Source: Prochlorococcus marinus CUG1433 (GTDB taxonomy: Bacteria; Cyanobacteriota; Cyanobacteriia; PCC-6307; Cyanobiaceae). Taken from it: 64,000 nt of DNA. The notes below the pieces were generated by a model, which saw nothing but the letters and a program-made list of their open reading frames with translations, did no database searches and had not been told where the DNA came from. The DNA lies in assembly GCA_017644425.1 (NCBI GenBank), contig JAEPLN010000001.1:930001-994000 (forward strand). The letters run 5' to 3'. Shown here piece by piece: positions 55,330 to 64,000 of the stretch (positions are counted from its first letter, which is position 1; every line of letters starts with the position of its first letter). Both the position numbers and the translations under genes were made by a program.

Positions 55330-56622
55330 ATGACTCTTGACAATAACCTAAAACTGGCTGAAAACGCTATTCTTTCTGTCGAAGAGAGTTTAAGTAAAGT
55401 TTTCCAAGAAAGGTCCAATCAGGTTTTCAGGAAATTAGAAAATATTTTGACAATTTTTAAGGAAGAAAAAGTTTCTACTAGTCATTTCAACCAATCTTCT
55501 GGTAGTGGTCATGATGATATATCCAGGGAAAAAATTGATGCGGTTTTTGCAAGATTGTTTCTTGCTGAAAAGGCAGCTGTGAGGATGCAATTTGTAAGTG
55601 GAACCCATGCAATAAGTTCTGTCTTATTCGGAATTCTTAGGCCTGGAGATGTAATGTTATCTCTTACAGGACAACCATACGATACGTTAGAAGAAGTGAT
55701 AGGAATAAGGGGAGGAGGTAAAGGCTCACTTAAAGATTTTGAGATTGAGTATAAGCAAATAAATATCTGTGAAAATTTTGATTCTTTTGAAGAAAAAATT
55801 TTTCATTCTTTTCAAGAAAATTCATACAAATTAGTATTTATCCAAAAAAGTTGTGGATACAGTTGGAGAAAATCTCTTACGAATCATCAGATAGAGAAAA
55901 TTTGTAGTCTGATTCACTCTCTTGATCCTAATTGTATATGTTTTGTTGATAACTGTTATGGGGAGCTTGTTGAAGATAGTGAACCAATTTCTAAAGGGGC
56001 AAATATAATTGCTGGATCATTGATTAAAAATTTGGGAGGGACAATCGTTCCTACTGGTGGGTATGTTGCAGGAGATGCAGAGTTGGTTGAGATGGCATGT
56101 TCTAGATTAACCTCACCAGGTATTGGCTCATCTGCAGGAATAAATTTTGGACTAGGAAGATTAATTTTGCAGGGTTTGTTTTTAGCACCACAAATTGTTA
56201 GCGAATCACTTAAAGGTGCTGATTTGGTTGCAGCAGTTTTTAAAAATTTGGGATTTAAGGTTTTGCCAGAGCCAGCAACTTATAGATCTGATCTTATTCA
56301 GTCGGTAAGGTTGAATAATCCAGATTTGGTACAAAAAGTTTGTCAATCTTTTCAAAATTCTTCACCAGTAGATTCTTTTCTTAATGTTGTTCCTTCATCA
56401 ATGGATGGATATGATTCAAAATTATTAATGGCAGGAGGTACCTTTATTGAAGGTAGTACAAGTGAATTTTCCGCCGATGCTCCTCTAAGAGATCCTTATA
56501 ATATTTTTGTTCAAGGTGGTTCCCACATAGCTCACATCAAAATTGCACTAATTCAATTATTATCTGAACTATTAGAGGAAAAATTAATTTCAAAGGATTC
56601 TCTACTTTCTTTATCAACTTAA
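55330..56622 (+). CDS. PLP-dependent YnbB/Alr-type (aluminum resistance-like) lyase family protein
   Basis: A 430-residue PLP enzyme of the family often labelled methionine gamma-lyase-like or aluminum resistance protein. Evidence is MQFVSGTHAISSVLFGILRPGD, TGQPYDTLEEVIGIRG, CFVDNCYGELVE, the PLP lysine region IAGSLIKNLGGTIVPTGGYVAG, and SRLTSPGIGSSAG. Bacillus YnbB is the closest named relative; the reaction is not settled in the literature as I know it. ATG start. It precedes gcvH by two bases, so it is in the gcvHP transcript; a link to amino-acid or one-carbon metabolism is only suggested. Confidence 0.87.
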   Translation: MTLDNNLKLAENAILSVEESLSKVFQERSNQVFRKLENILTIFKEEKVSTSHFNQSSGSGHDDISREKIDAVFARLFLAEKAAVRMQFVSGTHAISSVLFGILRPGDVMLSLTGQPYDTLEEVIGIRGGGKGSLKDFEIEYKQINICENFDSFEEKIFHSFQENSYKLVFIQKSCGYSWRKSLTNHQIEKICSLIHSLDPNCICFVDNCYGELVEDSEPISKGANIIAGSLIKNLGGTIVPTGGYVAGDAELVEMACSRLTSPGIGSSAGINFGLGRLILQGLFLAPQIVSESLKGADLVAAVFKNLGFKVLPEPATYRSDLIQSVRLNNPDLVQKVCQSFQNSSPVDSFLNVVPSSMDGYDSKLLMAGGTFIEGSTSEFSADAPLRDPYNIFVQGGSHIAHIKIALIQLLSELLEEKLISKDSLLSLST

Positions 56623-56624
56623 TC

Positions 56625-57014
56625 ATGTCTTACCAGTTTCCAGACAACTTAAACTATGCTGATACTCATGAGTATGTCTTGGAAGAAAATGGATTGTTAA
56701 AAATAGGAGTTAGTGAATTTGCTATAGATCAATTAGGTGATATCGTTTTTGTTGAGTTAGCTGATCAAGGGAAGACTTTAGAGAAAGGTGAGACTTTTGG
56801 AACAATAGAATCTGTTAAGGCCGTTGAGGAAGTCTACTTGCCTTTTTCAGGGGAAATAGTATCAGTAAATGAAAGTGTTATTGATAACCCTGAGCTTTTA
56901 CAGAATGATCCGATTGGAGAAGGTTGGTTAGTTATTCTGAAACCAGAATCAGAAGTGTCAATCGCTGATTTGATGACTTCTGAGGAATATCAATCAAAGG
57001 TTGTACCAAAATAA
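56625..57014 (+). CDS. gcvH: Glycine cleavage system H protein
   Basis: Lipoyl-carrier of the glycine cleavage system, which shuttles the aminomethyl group between P, T and L proteins. The 129 residues contain DTHEYVLEENGLLKIGVSEF, GDIVFVELADQGK, and the lipoylation site ETFGTIESVKAVEEVYLP with Lys65 as the modified residue. The end is the usual DPIGEGWLVIL. ATG start two bases after the previous gene, and gcvP follows after 45 bases. gcvT is 17 kb away on the other strand. Confidence 0.98.
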   Translation: MSYQFPDNLNYADTHEYVLEENGLLKIGVSEFAIDQLGDIVFVELADQGKTLEKGETFGTIESVKAVEEVYLPFSGEIVSVNESVIDNPELLQNDPIGEGWLVILKPESEVSIADLMTSEEYQSKVVPK

Positions 57015-57059
57015 GACAAACCTTTTAAAAAGAGCTATTTTAAAGAAAAATATTTTAAT

Positions 57060-59969
57060 ATGACATCCAAATTTGGGTCTGATTTTTTTATAGATAGGCA
57101 TCTGGGGTTAGGAGATAATGATGAGAAAAGTATGCTTAATAAGCTTGGTTTTAGTAATATTGATCAATTTATAAACCAAGTTATTCCTAAAGATATTCAA
57201 CTTAAAGATAAATCTTCAGCAATATTGCCCCAAGGTTGCTCAGAAATAGAGGCTTTAAATGAATTAGAAGAGATTGCGAAGAAAAATACTAAAATGAGAT
57301 CACTAATAGGCCTTGGTTATTATGACAATCACATGCCTAAAGTAATCCAAAGACATGTTCTCGAAAATCCGAGGTGGTACACGTCTTATACTCCATATCA
57401 AGCAGAAATTGCACAAGGAAGATTAGAAGCTCTATTTAATTTTCAGACTATTGTTTGTGAACTAACAGGATTTCCTGTCGCTAATGCATCTTTATTAGAT
57501 GAAGGCACTGCTGCTGCAGAAGCAATGGCAATGAGTTTTGCTGCAAGAAAAAATAAATCTTCAAAAGTGTACTTAGTGGAATCAAATGTTTTTGATCATA
57601 CTTTTAATGTTCTACAAACCAGAGCAAAACCTTTGGGAATATCTTTGAGACGCTTTACTCAAAGCAATCTTCCTAATCATGATGATGTTTTTGGAATTTT
57701 GTTGCAATTACCCGGTAAAAATGGGCAATTATTTGATCCCACATTCTTAATATCCCAAGCACATAGATCAGAAATTATTGTAACTGCAGCTATTGATCCA
57801 CTGGCTCAAGTTTTAATTAAACCAATTTCTGAATTTGGTGTTGATGTAGCAGTGGGTAGTATGCAAAGATTTGGCATTCCAATGGGTTTTGGTGGCCCCC
57901 ATGCAGCATATTTTGCCTGTAGCGAAAAATATAAAAGGCTGATACCTGGAAGAATTGTTGGGCAAACTCTCTCTAAAAATGGTGAAAAGTCACTAAGACT
58001 AGCACTGCAAACAAGAGAGCAACATATTAGAAGGGAAAAGGCCACTAGTAATATTTGTACTGCTCAATCGTTGTTAGCCATAATTTCTTCTTTTTATGCT
58101 ATATATCATGGACCCTCTGGTTTAATGCAAATTGCTAAGAGATTAGTGGGGTTGAGACTAAATTTAGAATCATGTTTAGCTGATTTAGGTTTTGATATTC
58201 CTAATGGTACTAGATTTGATAGTGTTGATGTTTATTCTGAGTACTCCCAGAGGATCCATCATGAAGCTTTAAAAAATGGGTATAACTTAAGAATTTTGCC
58301 TTTGGGATCAACTATTGAAAATTCAACTGGATTTGGGATCTCTTTAGATGAGCTCAGTAATGAAAAAGAAATCAAAGATATTTTGACTTTCATAGCAAAC
58401 CTTATAGAAAAAAAGGAAGATTTAGAGCATATAAAATTTGATAAAAGTTTTCAGCTTGAAAGTATAGCTTTGAGATCCAGTGAATGGATGCAGCAAGATA
58501 TATTCACAAATTACCAAAGTGAAACCGAATTAATGAGATATATATTCCGGCTTGCTGAAAAAGATTTTTCTCTAGTCGATGGAATGATGCCATTAGGAAG
58601 CTGTACTATGAAGTTGAATTCTGCAGCAGAGCTCAATCCAGTCTCTTGGGCTAATTTATCTTCTATTCATCCTTTTTCTCCACCAGATCAAACTAAGGGC
58701 TATTCAAAAATAATATCTGACCTAGAAAAATGGATAAGCGATATAGTTGGTTTAAAGTCAGTTTCTTTTCAACCAAATGCAGGTTCTCAGGGAGAGTTTG
58801 CAGGATTATTAGCAATAAATTCTTATTTTGAATCAAAAGGTGAATTTTCAAGAAAAAAATGTTTAATTCCTAAAAGTGCTCATGGAACAAATCCTGCTAG
58901 TGCAGTCATGGCAGGATTTGATGTTTTAACGGTTGAATGTGATGACGAAGGAAATATTGATTTTCAAGATTTATCGTTTAAGGTCAAGAAATTTGATAAT
59001 CAAATAGGAGCCCTCATGTTGACGTACCCTTCTACTCATGGAGTTTTTGAATTGCAAATCAGAAAGATATGCGACTTAATTCACTCTGTTGGTGGATTTG
59101 TTTATTTAGACGGAGCAAATTTGAACGCTCAGGTTGGATTATGCAAACCCGGTCACTATGGTGTTGATGTTTGTCATTTGAATTTACATAAAACATTCTG
59201 CATTCCACATGGAGGAGGTGGCCCTGGAGTAGGGCCAGTTGCTGCATCAGAAACTTTAAGTCCATTTCTCCCTACTCATTCTTTAAAGGATAATAATTTA
59301 TCTAATAGTTTCAATTATGTATCTTCTGCCAAGCATGGGAGTGCAAGTATTCTCCCAATAAGTTGGATGTATATAAAAATGGCTGGTCTTAGTGGTTTGA
59401 GGAAAGCAACTGCGCATGCAATTTTATCTGCAAATTATATTGCTCATTCTTTAAAGCATAAATTCAAGATTCTTTATAAAGGGAAAAATAATTTTGTCGC
59501 ACATGAATGTATTTTAGATTTTAGAGATTTAAAATCCAAAACTGGTTTGAGTGTTAATGATTTAGCTAAACGATTAATAGATTATAGTTTTCACGCCCCA
59601 ACTATAAGTTGGCCTGTTCAAGAGACAATAATGATAGAGCCTACTGAAAGTGAAAGTTTGGCTGAATTGAATAGATTTTGTGAGGCTATGCTTTTGATTG
59701 GGGAAGAAATCAGCGAAATAGAAAATAATATTGAATTAAATAATAATAATGTAATAAGTAATGCTCCCCATACGCTGAAAGAGTTAATTGCTGAAAATTG
59801 GAATTATCCTTATTCAAAAGAAAAAGCCTCTTTTCCTTATAAAACTCCAACAACTATTAAGTTTTGGTCTTCAGTTTCTAGAATTAATAATGCTTATGGC
59901 GATCGCAATTTAATTTGTTCTTGCAATGTAAATCAAGGAGAGACTCTAGAAGAAAAAAAATGTGCTTAA
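57060..59969 (+). CDS. gcvP: Glycine dehydrogenase (decarboxylating), P protein
   Basis: PLP enzyme that decarboxylates glycine and hands the aminomethyl group to GcvH. At 969 residues it is the fused alpha-beta form. The N-terminal half has the family start DRHLGLGDND and SLLDEGTAAAEAM. The C-terminal half has LGSCTMKLNS, PNAGSQGEFAGLL, and the cofactor site HLNLHKTFCIPHGGGGPG, with the PLP lysine near 711. In cyanobacteria it handles photorespiratory glycine. The ATG is at 57060 and the hairpin at 59969-59984 follows the stop. GcvL is not in the window. Confidence 0.98.
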   Translation: MTSKFGSDFFIDRHLGLGDNDEKSMLNKLGFSNIDQFINQVIPKDIQLKDKSSAILPQGCSEIEALNELEEIAKKNTKMRSLIGLGYYDNHMPKVIQRHVLENPRWYTSYTPYQAEIAQGRLEALFNFQTIVCELTGFPVANASLLDEGTAAAEAMAMSFAARKNKSSKVYLVESNVFDHTFNVLQTRAKPLGISLRRFTQSNLPNHDDVFGILLQLPGKNGQLFDPTFLISQAHRSEIIVTAAIDPLAQVLIKPISEFGVDVAVGSMQRFGIPMGFGGPHAAYFACSEKYKRLIPGRIVGQTLSKNGEKSLRLALQTREQHIRREKATSNICTAQSLLAIISSFYAIYHGPSGLMQIAKRLVGLRLNLESCLADLGFDIPNGTRFDSVDVYSEYSQRIHHEALKNGYNLRILPLGSTIENSTGFGISLDELSNEKEIKDILTFIANLIEKKEDLEHIKFDKSFQLESIALRSSEWMQQDIFTNYQSETELMRYIFRLAEKDFSLVDGMMPLGSCTMKLNSAAELNPVSWANLSSIHPFSPPDQTKGYSKIISDLEKWISDIVGLKSVSFQPNAGSQGEFAGLLAINSYFESKGEFSRKKCLIPKSAHGTNPASAVMAGFDVLTVECDDEGNIDFQDLSFKVKKFDNQIGALMLTYPSTHGVFELQIRKICDLIHSVGGFVYLDGANLNAQVGLCKPGHYGVDVCHLNLHKTFCIPHGGGGPGVGPVAASETLSPFLPTHSLKDNNLSNSFNYVSSAKHGSASILPISWMYIKMAGLSGLRKATAHAILSANYIAHSLKHKFKILYKGKNNFVAHECILDFRDLKSKTGLSVNDLAKRLIDYSFHAPTISWPVQETIMIEPTESESLAELNRFCEAMLLIGEEISEIENNIELNNNNVISNAPHTLKELIAENWNYPYSKEKASFPYKTPTTIKFWSSVSRINNAYGDRNLICSCNVNQGETLEEKKCA

Positions 59970-59984
59970 AGGACTAGCGTCCTT
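59969..59984 (+). terminator. Hairpin after gcvP
   Basis: AAGGAC (59969-59974) pairs with GTCCTT (59979-59984) around the loop TAGC, starting at the last base of the gcvP stop codon. The T-run after it is weak (GTGTTT), so it is a possible terminator or transcript-end stabiliser for the gcvHP unit and not a certain one. Confidence 0.35.
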
Positions 59985-60098
59985 GTGTTTACTTGGTTAT
60001 TATCAATGTGAATAAAAATTTAATATTTTCTTATAGAATTTATTTAAATTTTTTTATTAAAATATTCGAGCATCAAATTTTTTGGGGTATTTGAAGCT

Positions 60099-60347
60099 AT
60101 GACCAAAGATTTTAAATCTGGTAATGTTACTCACCTGCCAGTTAAAAATGTAAATTTACCAAGTTTTGTCCATAATTCTTCAGGAGATAACTCAAACATT
60201 TGTTCCATTGAGGGAACTAATGTTATAAGAGTACCTTTTGGTAAAAAATTCTCAAAGAAAAAAAGGCCTGAAAAGAGTCAAAATATTGCTACTCTAATAC
60301 TTCCTTTAACCTCGTGTAGTAATCCTACGCCTCCACACGTAGCATAA
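60099..60347 (+). CDS. Small protein of unknown function
   Basis: An 82-residue frame from ATG at 60099 to TAG-free end at 60347. It has no hydrophobic segment. Features are a polar N-terminal half (FKSGNVTHLPVKNVNLP, SSGDNSNICSIEG), a basic motif VPFGKKFSKKKRPEK and a hydrophobic-ended tail with SCSNPTPPHVA. There are two cysteines. It is alone on the plus strand, 130 bases after gcvP and convergent with sqdX. Amino-acid composition is less A/T-driven than random frames here, so it is probably real. I do not recognise a family. Confidence 0.5.
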   Translation: MTKDFKSGNVTHLPVKNVNLPSFVHNSSGDNSNICSIEGTNVIRVPFGKKFSKKKRPEKSQNIATLILPLTSCSNPTPPHVA

Positions 60348-60352
60348 CTAGA

Positions 60353-61492
60353 TTATGTTTTATCTATTTCTTTGAGAGTATCTGAATAATATTTTTGTAG
60401 TTGTAAAGTTGCTTGATTCCAATCCCATTTTTCCGCTTCGTTTCGTGCCTCTTTCCTCATAATTTCCCTTTTATTTTCATTCTCTAGAATTTTTTTTGTT
60501 GCTTCAATCAAACTTTGTTTTCCATTATCTTTTTCATCAGGATCATATAAGCAACCATTTATCCCATCGCTTATTATGTCTGGAATTCCTCCCTTATTGG
60601 CTCCGATAACTGGACATCCAGCTGCCATTGCCTCTAGTAAAACTAACCCAAGTGTTTCTGTACTAGAGGGAAACAAAAATATATCTCCAGAGGCATAGGC
60701 GCTTGCGAGTTCATCGCCGGATAAATATCCTATGAAATTTGTTTTCGTATTTTCGAAGATTTTTTCAAGCTGGTTTCTATATGGTCCGTCACCTACAAGT
60801 GCTAGGCAAGCATTAGGAATACTTTCTAAGACTGGTTTAATTCTCTCAATTTGTTTTTCTGCTGATAATCTTCCTACATAAATCAATAGGTAATTAGCGT
60901 CGTTATATTCCCCAAATAATTTTTTTCTCATTTTCTCACTTCTCAAATCTGGTCTGAAACTGTAAGTATCAACTCCTCTTTGCCATAGGGCAGTCCTTAG
61001 AATACCTTTATCTTTTAACTCATTTACCATGGCGGTGGAAGTACATAAATTTAACAAGGCTTGATTATGTGCTGCTTTAAGTAATTCCCACAAAAGTGGC
61101 TCTAACATACCCATACCGTAATGTTCCAGATATTTCGGAAGGTGAGTATGGTAGCTGGCAATTAAAGGAATGTTATTAGTTTTCGCTAACCATATGCCCC
61201 CTAAGCCAAGTACAGCTGGATTAACAACATGTATCAAATCTGGGTTAAATTTTTCTAACTTATCTGAGACTGCAGGACCTGGTAAACCGAGCTTTAACTC
61301 TGGGTATAAGGGCAATGGCATTGCAGCAACGCCAACTACAGTTGCTCCCATATATGATTCTGGACACCCCTCTGGACAAAAAATTATAACTTCATCACCA
61401 TTTTTTATTAAAAATTCAATCGTTTTAGTCAGTCTTGTGACTATGCCATCAACTTTAGGTAAAAAAGTTTCAGTAAACAATGCAATTTTCAC
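60353..61492 (-). CDS. sqdX: Sulfoquinovosyltransferase (GT4)
   Basis: Transfers sulfoquinovose from UDP-sulfoquinovose to diacylglycerol, forming the sulfolipid SQDG of thylakoid membranes. The 379 residues form a GT4 retaining glycosyltransferase: ALFTETFLPKVDGIVTRL (N-terminal loop), PLIASYHTHLPKYLEHYG, the donor-site IYVGRLSAEKQIERI, and STETLGLVLLEAMAAGCPVIG. Start is GTG at 61492-61490. The gene follows sqdB by 27 bases on the same strand, so the pair is a sulfolipid operon. SQDG replaces phospholipids in low-phosphate water, and ppk is also in this window. Confidence 0.94.
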   Translation of the reverse strand: MKIALFTETFLPKVDGIVTRLTKTIEFLIKNGDEVIIFCPEGCPESYMGATVVGVAAMPLPLYPELKLGLPGPAVSDKLEKFNPDLIHVVNPAVLGLGGIWLAKTNNIPLIASYHTHLPKYLEHYGMGMLEPLLWELLKAAHNQALLNLCTSTAMVNELKDKGILRTALWQRGVDTYSFRPDLRSEKMRKKLFGEYNDANYLLIYVGRLSAEKQIERIKPVLESIPNACLALVGDGPYRNQLEKIFENTKTNFIGYLSGDELASAYASGDIFLFPSSTETLGLVLLEAMAAGCPVIGANKGGIPDIISDGINGCLYDPDEKDNGKQSLIEATKKILENENKREIMRKEARNEAEKWDWNQATLQLQKYYSDTLKEIDKT

Positions 61493-61519
61493 TTTTTTAA
61501 GGTAGATATTTCAGAAATT

Positions 61520-62713
61520 TTAATTAGTCTTTATAGCCTCAGCTTGTTTTTTAGTCCAAGATGAAACACAAGGTATGCGCTTAAGATCGCATCTGTTGGA
61601 GTATTTTTTAGCAACTTCAACAACTTCTTCTAATAAGCCATTATCAAGAGTCGTTGGGTTTAAACCTAATTCTATAAAGCATTTATTATCAACAATTAGA
61701 TCATTTTCTACTGCTTCATTCCTTGGATTTGGTAAATAATTGATATTAGCTCCCGTTAAAGAAGCAACTTTTTTAGCTAGTTCTCCAACTTGATGACTCT
61801 CAGTCATTTGATTAAAGATTTTGACTCTCTCTCCAGGTTTTGGAGGATTTTCAAGAGCAAGTTGTACACATTTTACAGAGTCTTTTATATGTATAAATGC
61901 TCTTGTTTGCCCTCCTGTCCCGTGAACACTTAATGGATACCCAATTGCAGCTTGCATAAGGAATCTGTTTAGAACAGTTCCATAGTCCCCGTCATAGTCA
62001 AATCGGTTTGTCAATCTCGGATCTTTTAAAGTTGCTTCTGTATTTGTTCCCCAAACAATGCCTTGATGAAGATCAGTAATCCTTACAAGATCATTTTTGT
62101 TGTAGTAAAGAAATAATAATTGATCTAAAGTTTTAGTCATATGGTAAACACTACCTGGACTTGCAGGGTGTAATATTTCTTCTTCAAAGCGGCTTCCATC
62201 TGGTTGTGGAACTTCAACTTTTAGATAACCTTCTGGAATTGTTGCACCTCTATGTGATCCATATCCGTAAACTCCCATTGTTCCTAAATGAACAACATGA
62301 ATATCTAAATTACTCTCTACTATTGCAGCAAGAAGGTTGTGGGTGCCATTAACATTATTATCTACTGTATATCTTTTAGTAAAACTCGATTTCATTGAGT
62401 AAGGCGCTGCTCTTTGTTCTGCAAAATGGATCACGGAATCTGGTTTTTCATCAATGAGCAAATTGAGTAATTTTTGATATTGTTTAGATATATCCATATT
62501 AATAAATCTCATAGGCTTACCCCCAATCTCTTCCCATGCAGAAAGTCGTTCGGTTATAGAAGCAATTGGAGTTAAAGACTCTACCTCTAGATCAATATCA
62601 ATTTTTCTACGACTTAAATTGTCGACAATAATTACATCATGATTTTGTTCTGCTAAATTCACCGCACAAGGCCAACCGCAAAAACCATCTCCACCTAAAA
62701 CAATAACTTTCAC
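61520..62713 (-). CDS. sqdB: UDP-sulfoquinovose synthase
   Basis: NAD-dependent enzyme that makes UDP-sulfoquinovose from UDP-glucose and sulfite. The 397 residues belong to the extended SDR fold: the nucleotide loop VLGGDGFCGWPCAVNLA (4-20), IVDNLSRRKIDIDL, HFAEQRAAPYSMKS, the catalytic VYHMTKTLDQL (Tyr-x3-Lys), and GGQTRAFIHIKDSV. Start is GTG at 62713-62711, with a GGAG about eight bases upstream. Upstream is a 171-base gap holding its likely promoter, and sqdX follows downstream. Confidence 0.97.
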   Translation of the reverse strand: MKVIVLGGDGFCGWPCAVNLAEQNHDVIIVDNLSRRKIDIDLEVESLTPIASITERLSAWEEIGGKPMRFINMDISKQYQKLLNLLIDEKPDSVIHFAEQRAAPYSMKSSFTKRYTVDNNVNGTHNLLAAIVESNLDIHVVHLGTMGVYGYGSHRGATIPEGYLKVEVPQPDGSRFEEEILHPASPGSVYHMTKTLDQLLFLYYNKNDLVRITDLHQGIVWGTNTEATLKDPRLTNRFDYDGDYGTVLNRFLMQAAIGYPLSVHGTGGQTRAFIHIKDSVKCVQLALENPPKPGERVKIFNQMTESHQVGELAKKVASLTGANINYLPNPRNEAVENDLIVDNKCFIELGLNPTTLDNGLLEEVVEVAKKYSNRCDLKRIPCVSSWTKKQAEAIKTN

Positions 62714-62884
62714 TCAGAACTCCAGAATTAATAGATTCGTAATATATTTATTAAATTACTACAGTGTGCTTCCAATTTGCGAAAAAACATTGTAAATAGT
62801 TTCAAATCTTCTTTCTTAAATCAGATAAATCAAATCAAATAATAAATTTTCACTGAATTTTAAAACTTTGCTTAATTAAAATAA

Positions 62885-63679
62885 CTATAAAGATATATTT
62901 TTTTCCGGTGAACTTGCTACCGCAAAGTCTTGTTTTTTAATTCTTCCTGCAAGAAAAGCTTGCCTGCCAGCTTTAACTCCATAATTTATCGCTTGAGCCA
63001 TTAGAGGAGGATTTTCAGCTTGTGCTATTGCACTATTGATTAAGACACCATCAGCTCCAAGTTCCATAGCTTGAGAAGCTTCACTTGGAACCCCAATTCC
63101 TGCGTCAATTATTACTGGTACTTTTGCATTCTCAATAATTATACCTATATTTGATGAATTTAATAAACCTTGCCCAGAGCCAATTGGTGATCCTAAAGGC
63201 ATTACAGTTGAACAACCTATTTCTTCTAGTCTTTTTGCAAGAATAGGATCTGCATTGATATAAGGAAGTACAGCAAAACCTTTTTTTATTAAAATTTCGG
63301 CTGCTTTAAGGGTTTCTATTGGATCTGGTAGCAAGTACTTTTTGTCAGGAATAACTTCTAACTTCACAAAATTATTTTCCTCTTGACCAGACAATTTTGC
63401 AAGTTCTCTGCCCAAAATTGCTATTCTGACTGCCTCATCGGAATTAACGCAACCAGCTGTGTTAGGAAGCATCCAGTATTTTTTCCAGTTTATCTTCTCG
63501 AGTAAATTTTCTCCGGTTTGATCATTTTGAATTCTTCTAACAGCGACGGTTATAATTTCAGTTTCAGAATTTGACAAACTTTCTACCATATCTTGAGTAG
63601 ATTTGTATTTACCTGTACCCACCATTAATCTACTGGAAAATTGTTTTCCTCCAATTAGTAAAGATGAATAATTTTTCAT
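62885..63679 (-). CDS. thiG: Thiazole synthase
   Basis: Forms the thiazole phosphate of thiamine from deoxyxylulose-5-phosphate, dehydroglycine and ThiS thiocarboxylate. The 264 residues have [11 protein letters not shown] (17-27), VAVRR, LPNTAGC, the Schiff-base Lys106 in [32 protein letters not shown] and [12 protein letters not shown]. The ATG at 63679 is two bases after the stop of the TPR gene, indicating co-transcription. Its dehydroglycine donor could be the ThiO-like oxidase at 17878-18960, by inference. Confidence 0.98.
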   Translation of the reverse strand: MKNYSSLLIGGKQFSSRLMVGTGKYKSTQDMVESLSNSETEIITVAVRRIQNDQTGENLLEKINWKKYWMLPNTAGCVNSDEAVRIAILGRELAKLSGQEENNFVKLEVIPDKKYLLPDPIETLKAAEILIKKGFAVLPYINADPILAKRLEEIGCSTVMPLGSPIGSGQGLLNSSNIGIIIENAKVPVIIDAGIGVPSEASQAMELGADGVLINSAIAQAENPPLMAQAINYGVKAGRQAFLAGRIKKQDFAVASSPEKNISL

Positions 63680-63681
63680 AT

Positions 63682-64000
63682 TTAGAATCCCTTATCTTTG
63701 ATACCTTTATAAGGTTTGTAATTAATTCTTTTTTCTAACTCTTTACTTTTTTTTATTGCCGTTTTGTTTTTTGGATCTATCACTAAAACCTTCTGATATG
63801 TTGCATATGCTAAGTCATACTCAAGTAAACGCTGTTGTGCTGATGCGAGGTTATTTAGGGCTATAGGATATTCTGGAAGTGATTTGATTGCAGATTTATA
63901 GTATTTAATTGCTATTTTAAATTCATTTTGAGCAGCATAAGAAAATCCTAAAGCGTTATTTATTATCGCTTTAGCTTCATCAGGTTCATTTTCATAATGT
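63682..64000 (-). CDS. TPR-repeat protein (C-terminal part; runs off the right edge)
   Basis: The minus-strand frame ending TAA at 63684-63682 is open to the window edge and encodes 105 residues. It contains consecutive TPR-like units: [39 protein letters not shown] and [20 protein letters not shown], then the tail [16 protein letters not shown] proteins act as scaffolds; in cyanobacteria several help photosystem assembly, but this one cannot be assigned from its end. Two bases separate it from thiG. Confidence 0.85.
   Translation of the reverse strand, partial: HYENEPDEAKAIINNALGFSYAAQNEFKIAIKYYKSAIKSLPEYPIALNNLASAQQRLLEYDLAYATYQKVLVIDPKNKTAIKKSKELEKRINYKPYKGIKDKGF

Overview
The window is a stretch of chromosome from a very AT-rich, streamlined marine picocyanobacterium, almost certainly Prochlorococcus of the high-light-adapted group. 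This is an inference from gene content (sulfolipid genes sqdB/sqdX, a cyanobacterial DUF98 chorismate lyase, a phytol-kinase-like gene, a DUF3134 protein, a group 2 sigma factor, an acyl-lipid desaturase), from low GC, from very short intergenic spaces, and from the gene order dnaN - origin-like gap - thrC. No insertion sequence, prophage, CRISPR array or rRNA was seen. There is one tRNA, tRNA-Val(UAC).

Layout. 1-1548: dnaN on the minus strand, the first codons of the gene after it, and a 336-base gap holding DnaA-box-like sites, the probable replication origin. 1549-9788: thrC, a DUF1400 protein and an ABC1/UbiB kinase (minus), then recN and uvrA (plus). 9990-17881: sucrose-phosphate synthase, mraY with a DUF3134 gene, argG, rpsF, aroE and dnaK. 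17878-31054: a ThiO-like oxidase, purU, a ClC antiporter, acnB, DAHP synthase, a phytol-kinase-like gene, a group 2 sigma factor, ppk, an MFS exporter and cobA. 31027-41830: a long minus-strand run of pabC, pabB, queC, queE, pyrG, aspS, gcvT, speB, speE and mazG, with several ATGA start/stop overlaps that suggest translational coupling.

41929-45806: tRNA-Val, an A-type iron-sulfur carrier, a tiny lipoprotein-like reading frame, valS and a VTT/DedA membrane protein. 45811-49098: the least ordinary segment, with a 50-residue orphan, a phage-T4-type ATP-dependent DNA ligase, a membrane-anchored NTF2-like protein, a SprT-like metalloprotease and a disordered charged protein. 49078-54537: chorismate lyase, mnmG, dnaB, rplI and a desaturase. 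54613-59969: an uncharacterised protein, a YnbB-like PLP enzyme, gcvH and gcvP, all plus. 60099-64000: a small orphan, sqdX, sqdB, thiG and the C-terminal part of a TPR protein.

How the genes work together. Three enzymes act around chorismate or feed it (DAHP synthase, AroE, then PabB/PabC toward folate and the DUF98 lyase toward 4-hydroxybenzoate and plastoquinone). Glycine/one-carbon metabolism is covered by gcvT, gcvH, gcvP and purU. DNA maintenance is rich: clamp, replicative helicase, RecN, UvrA, ATP ligase and SprT. I found no clearly new system. The best candidates for a second look are the ligase/SprT segment, the lipobox mini-ORF before valS, and the repeated element in the sigma-factor leader.
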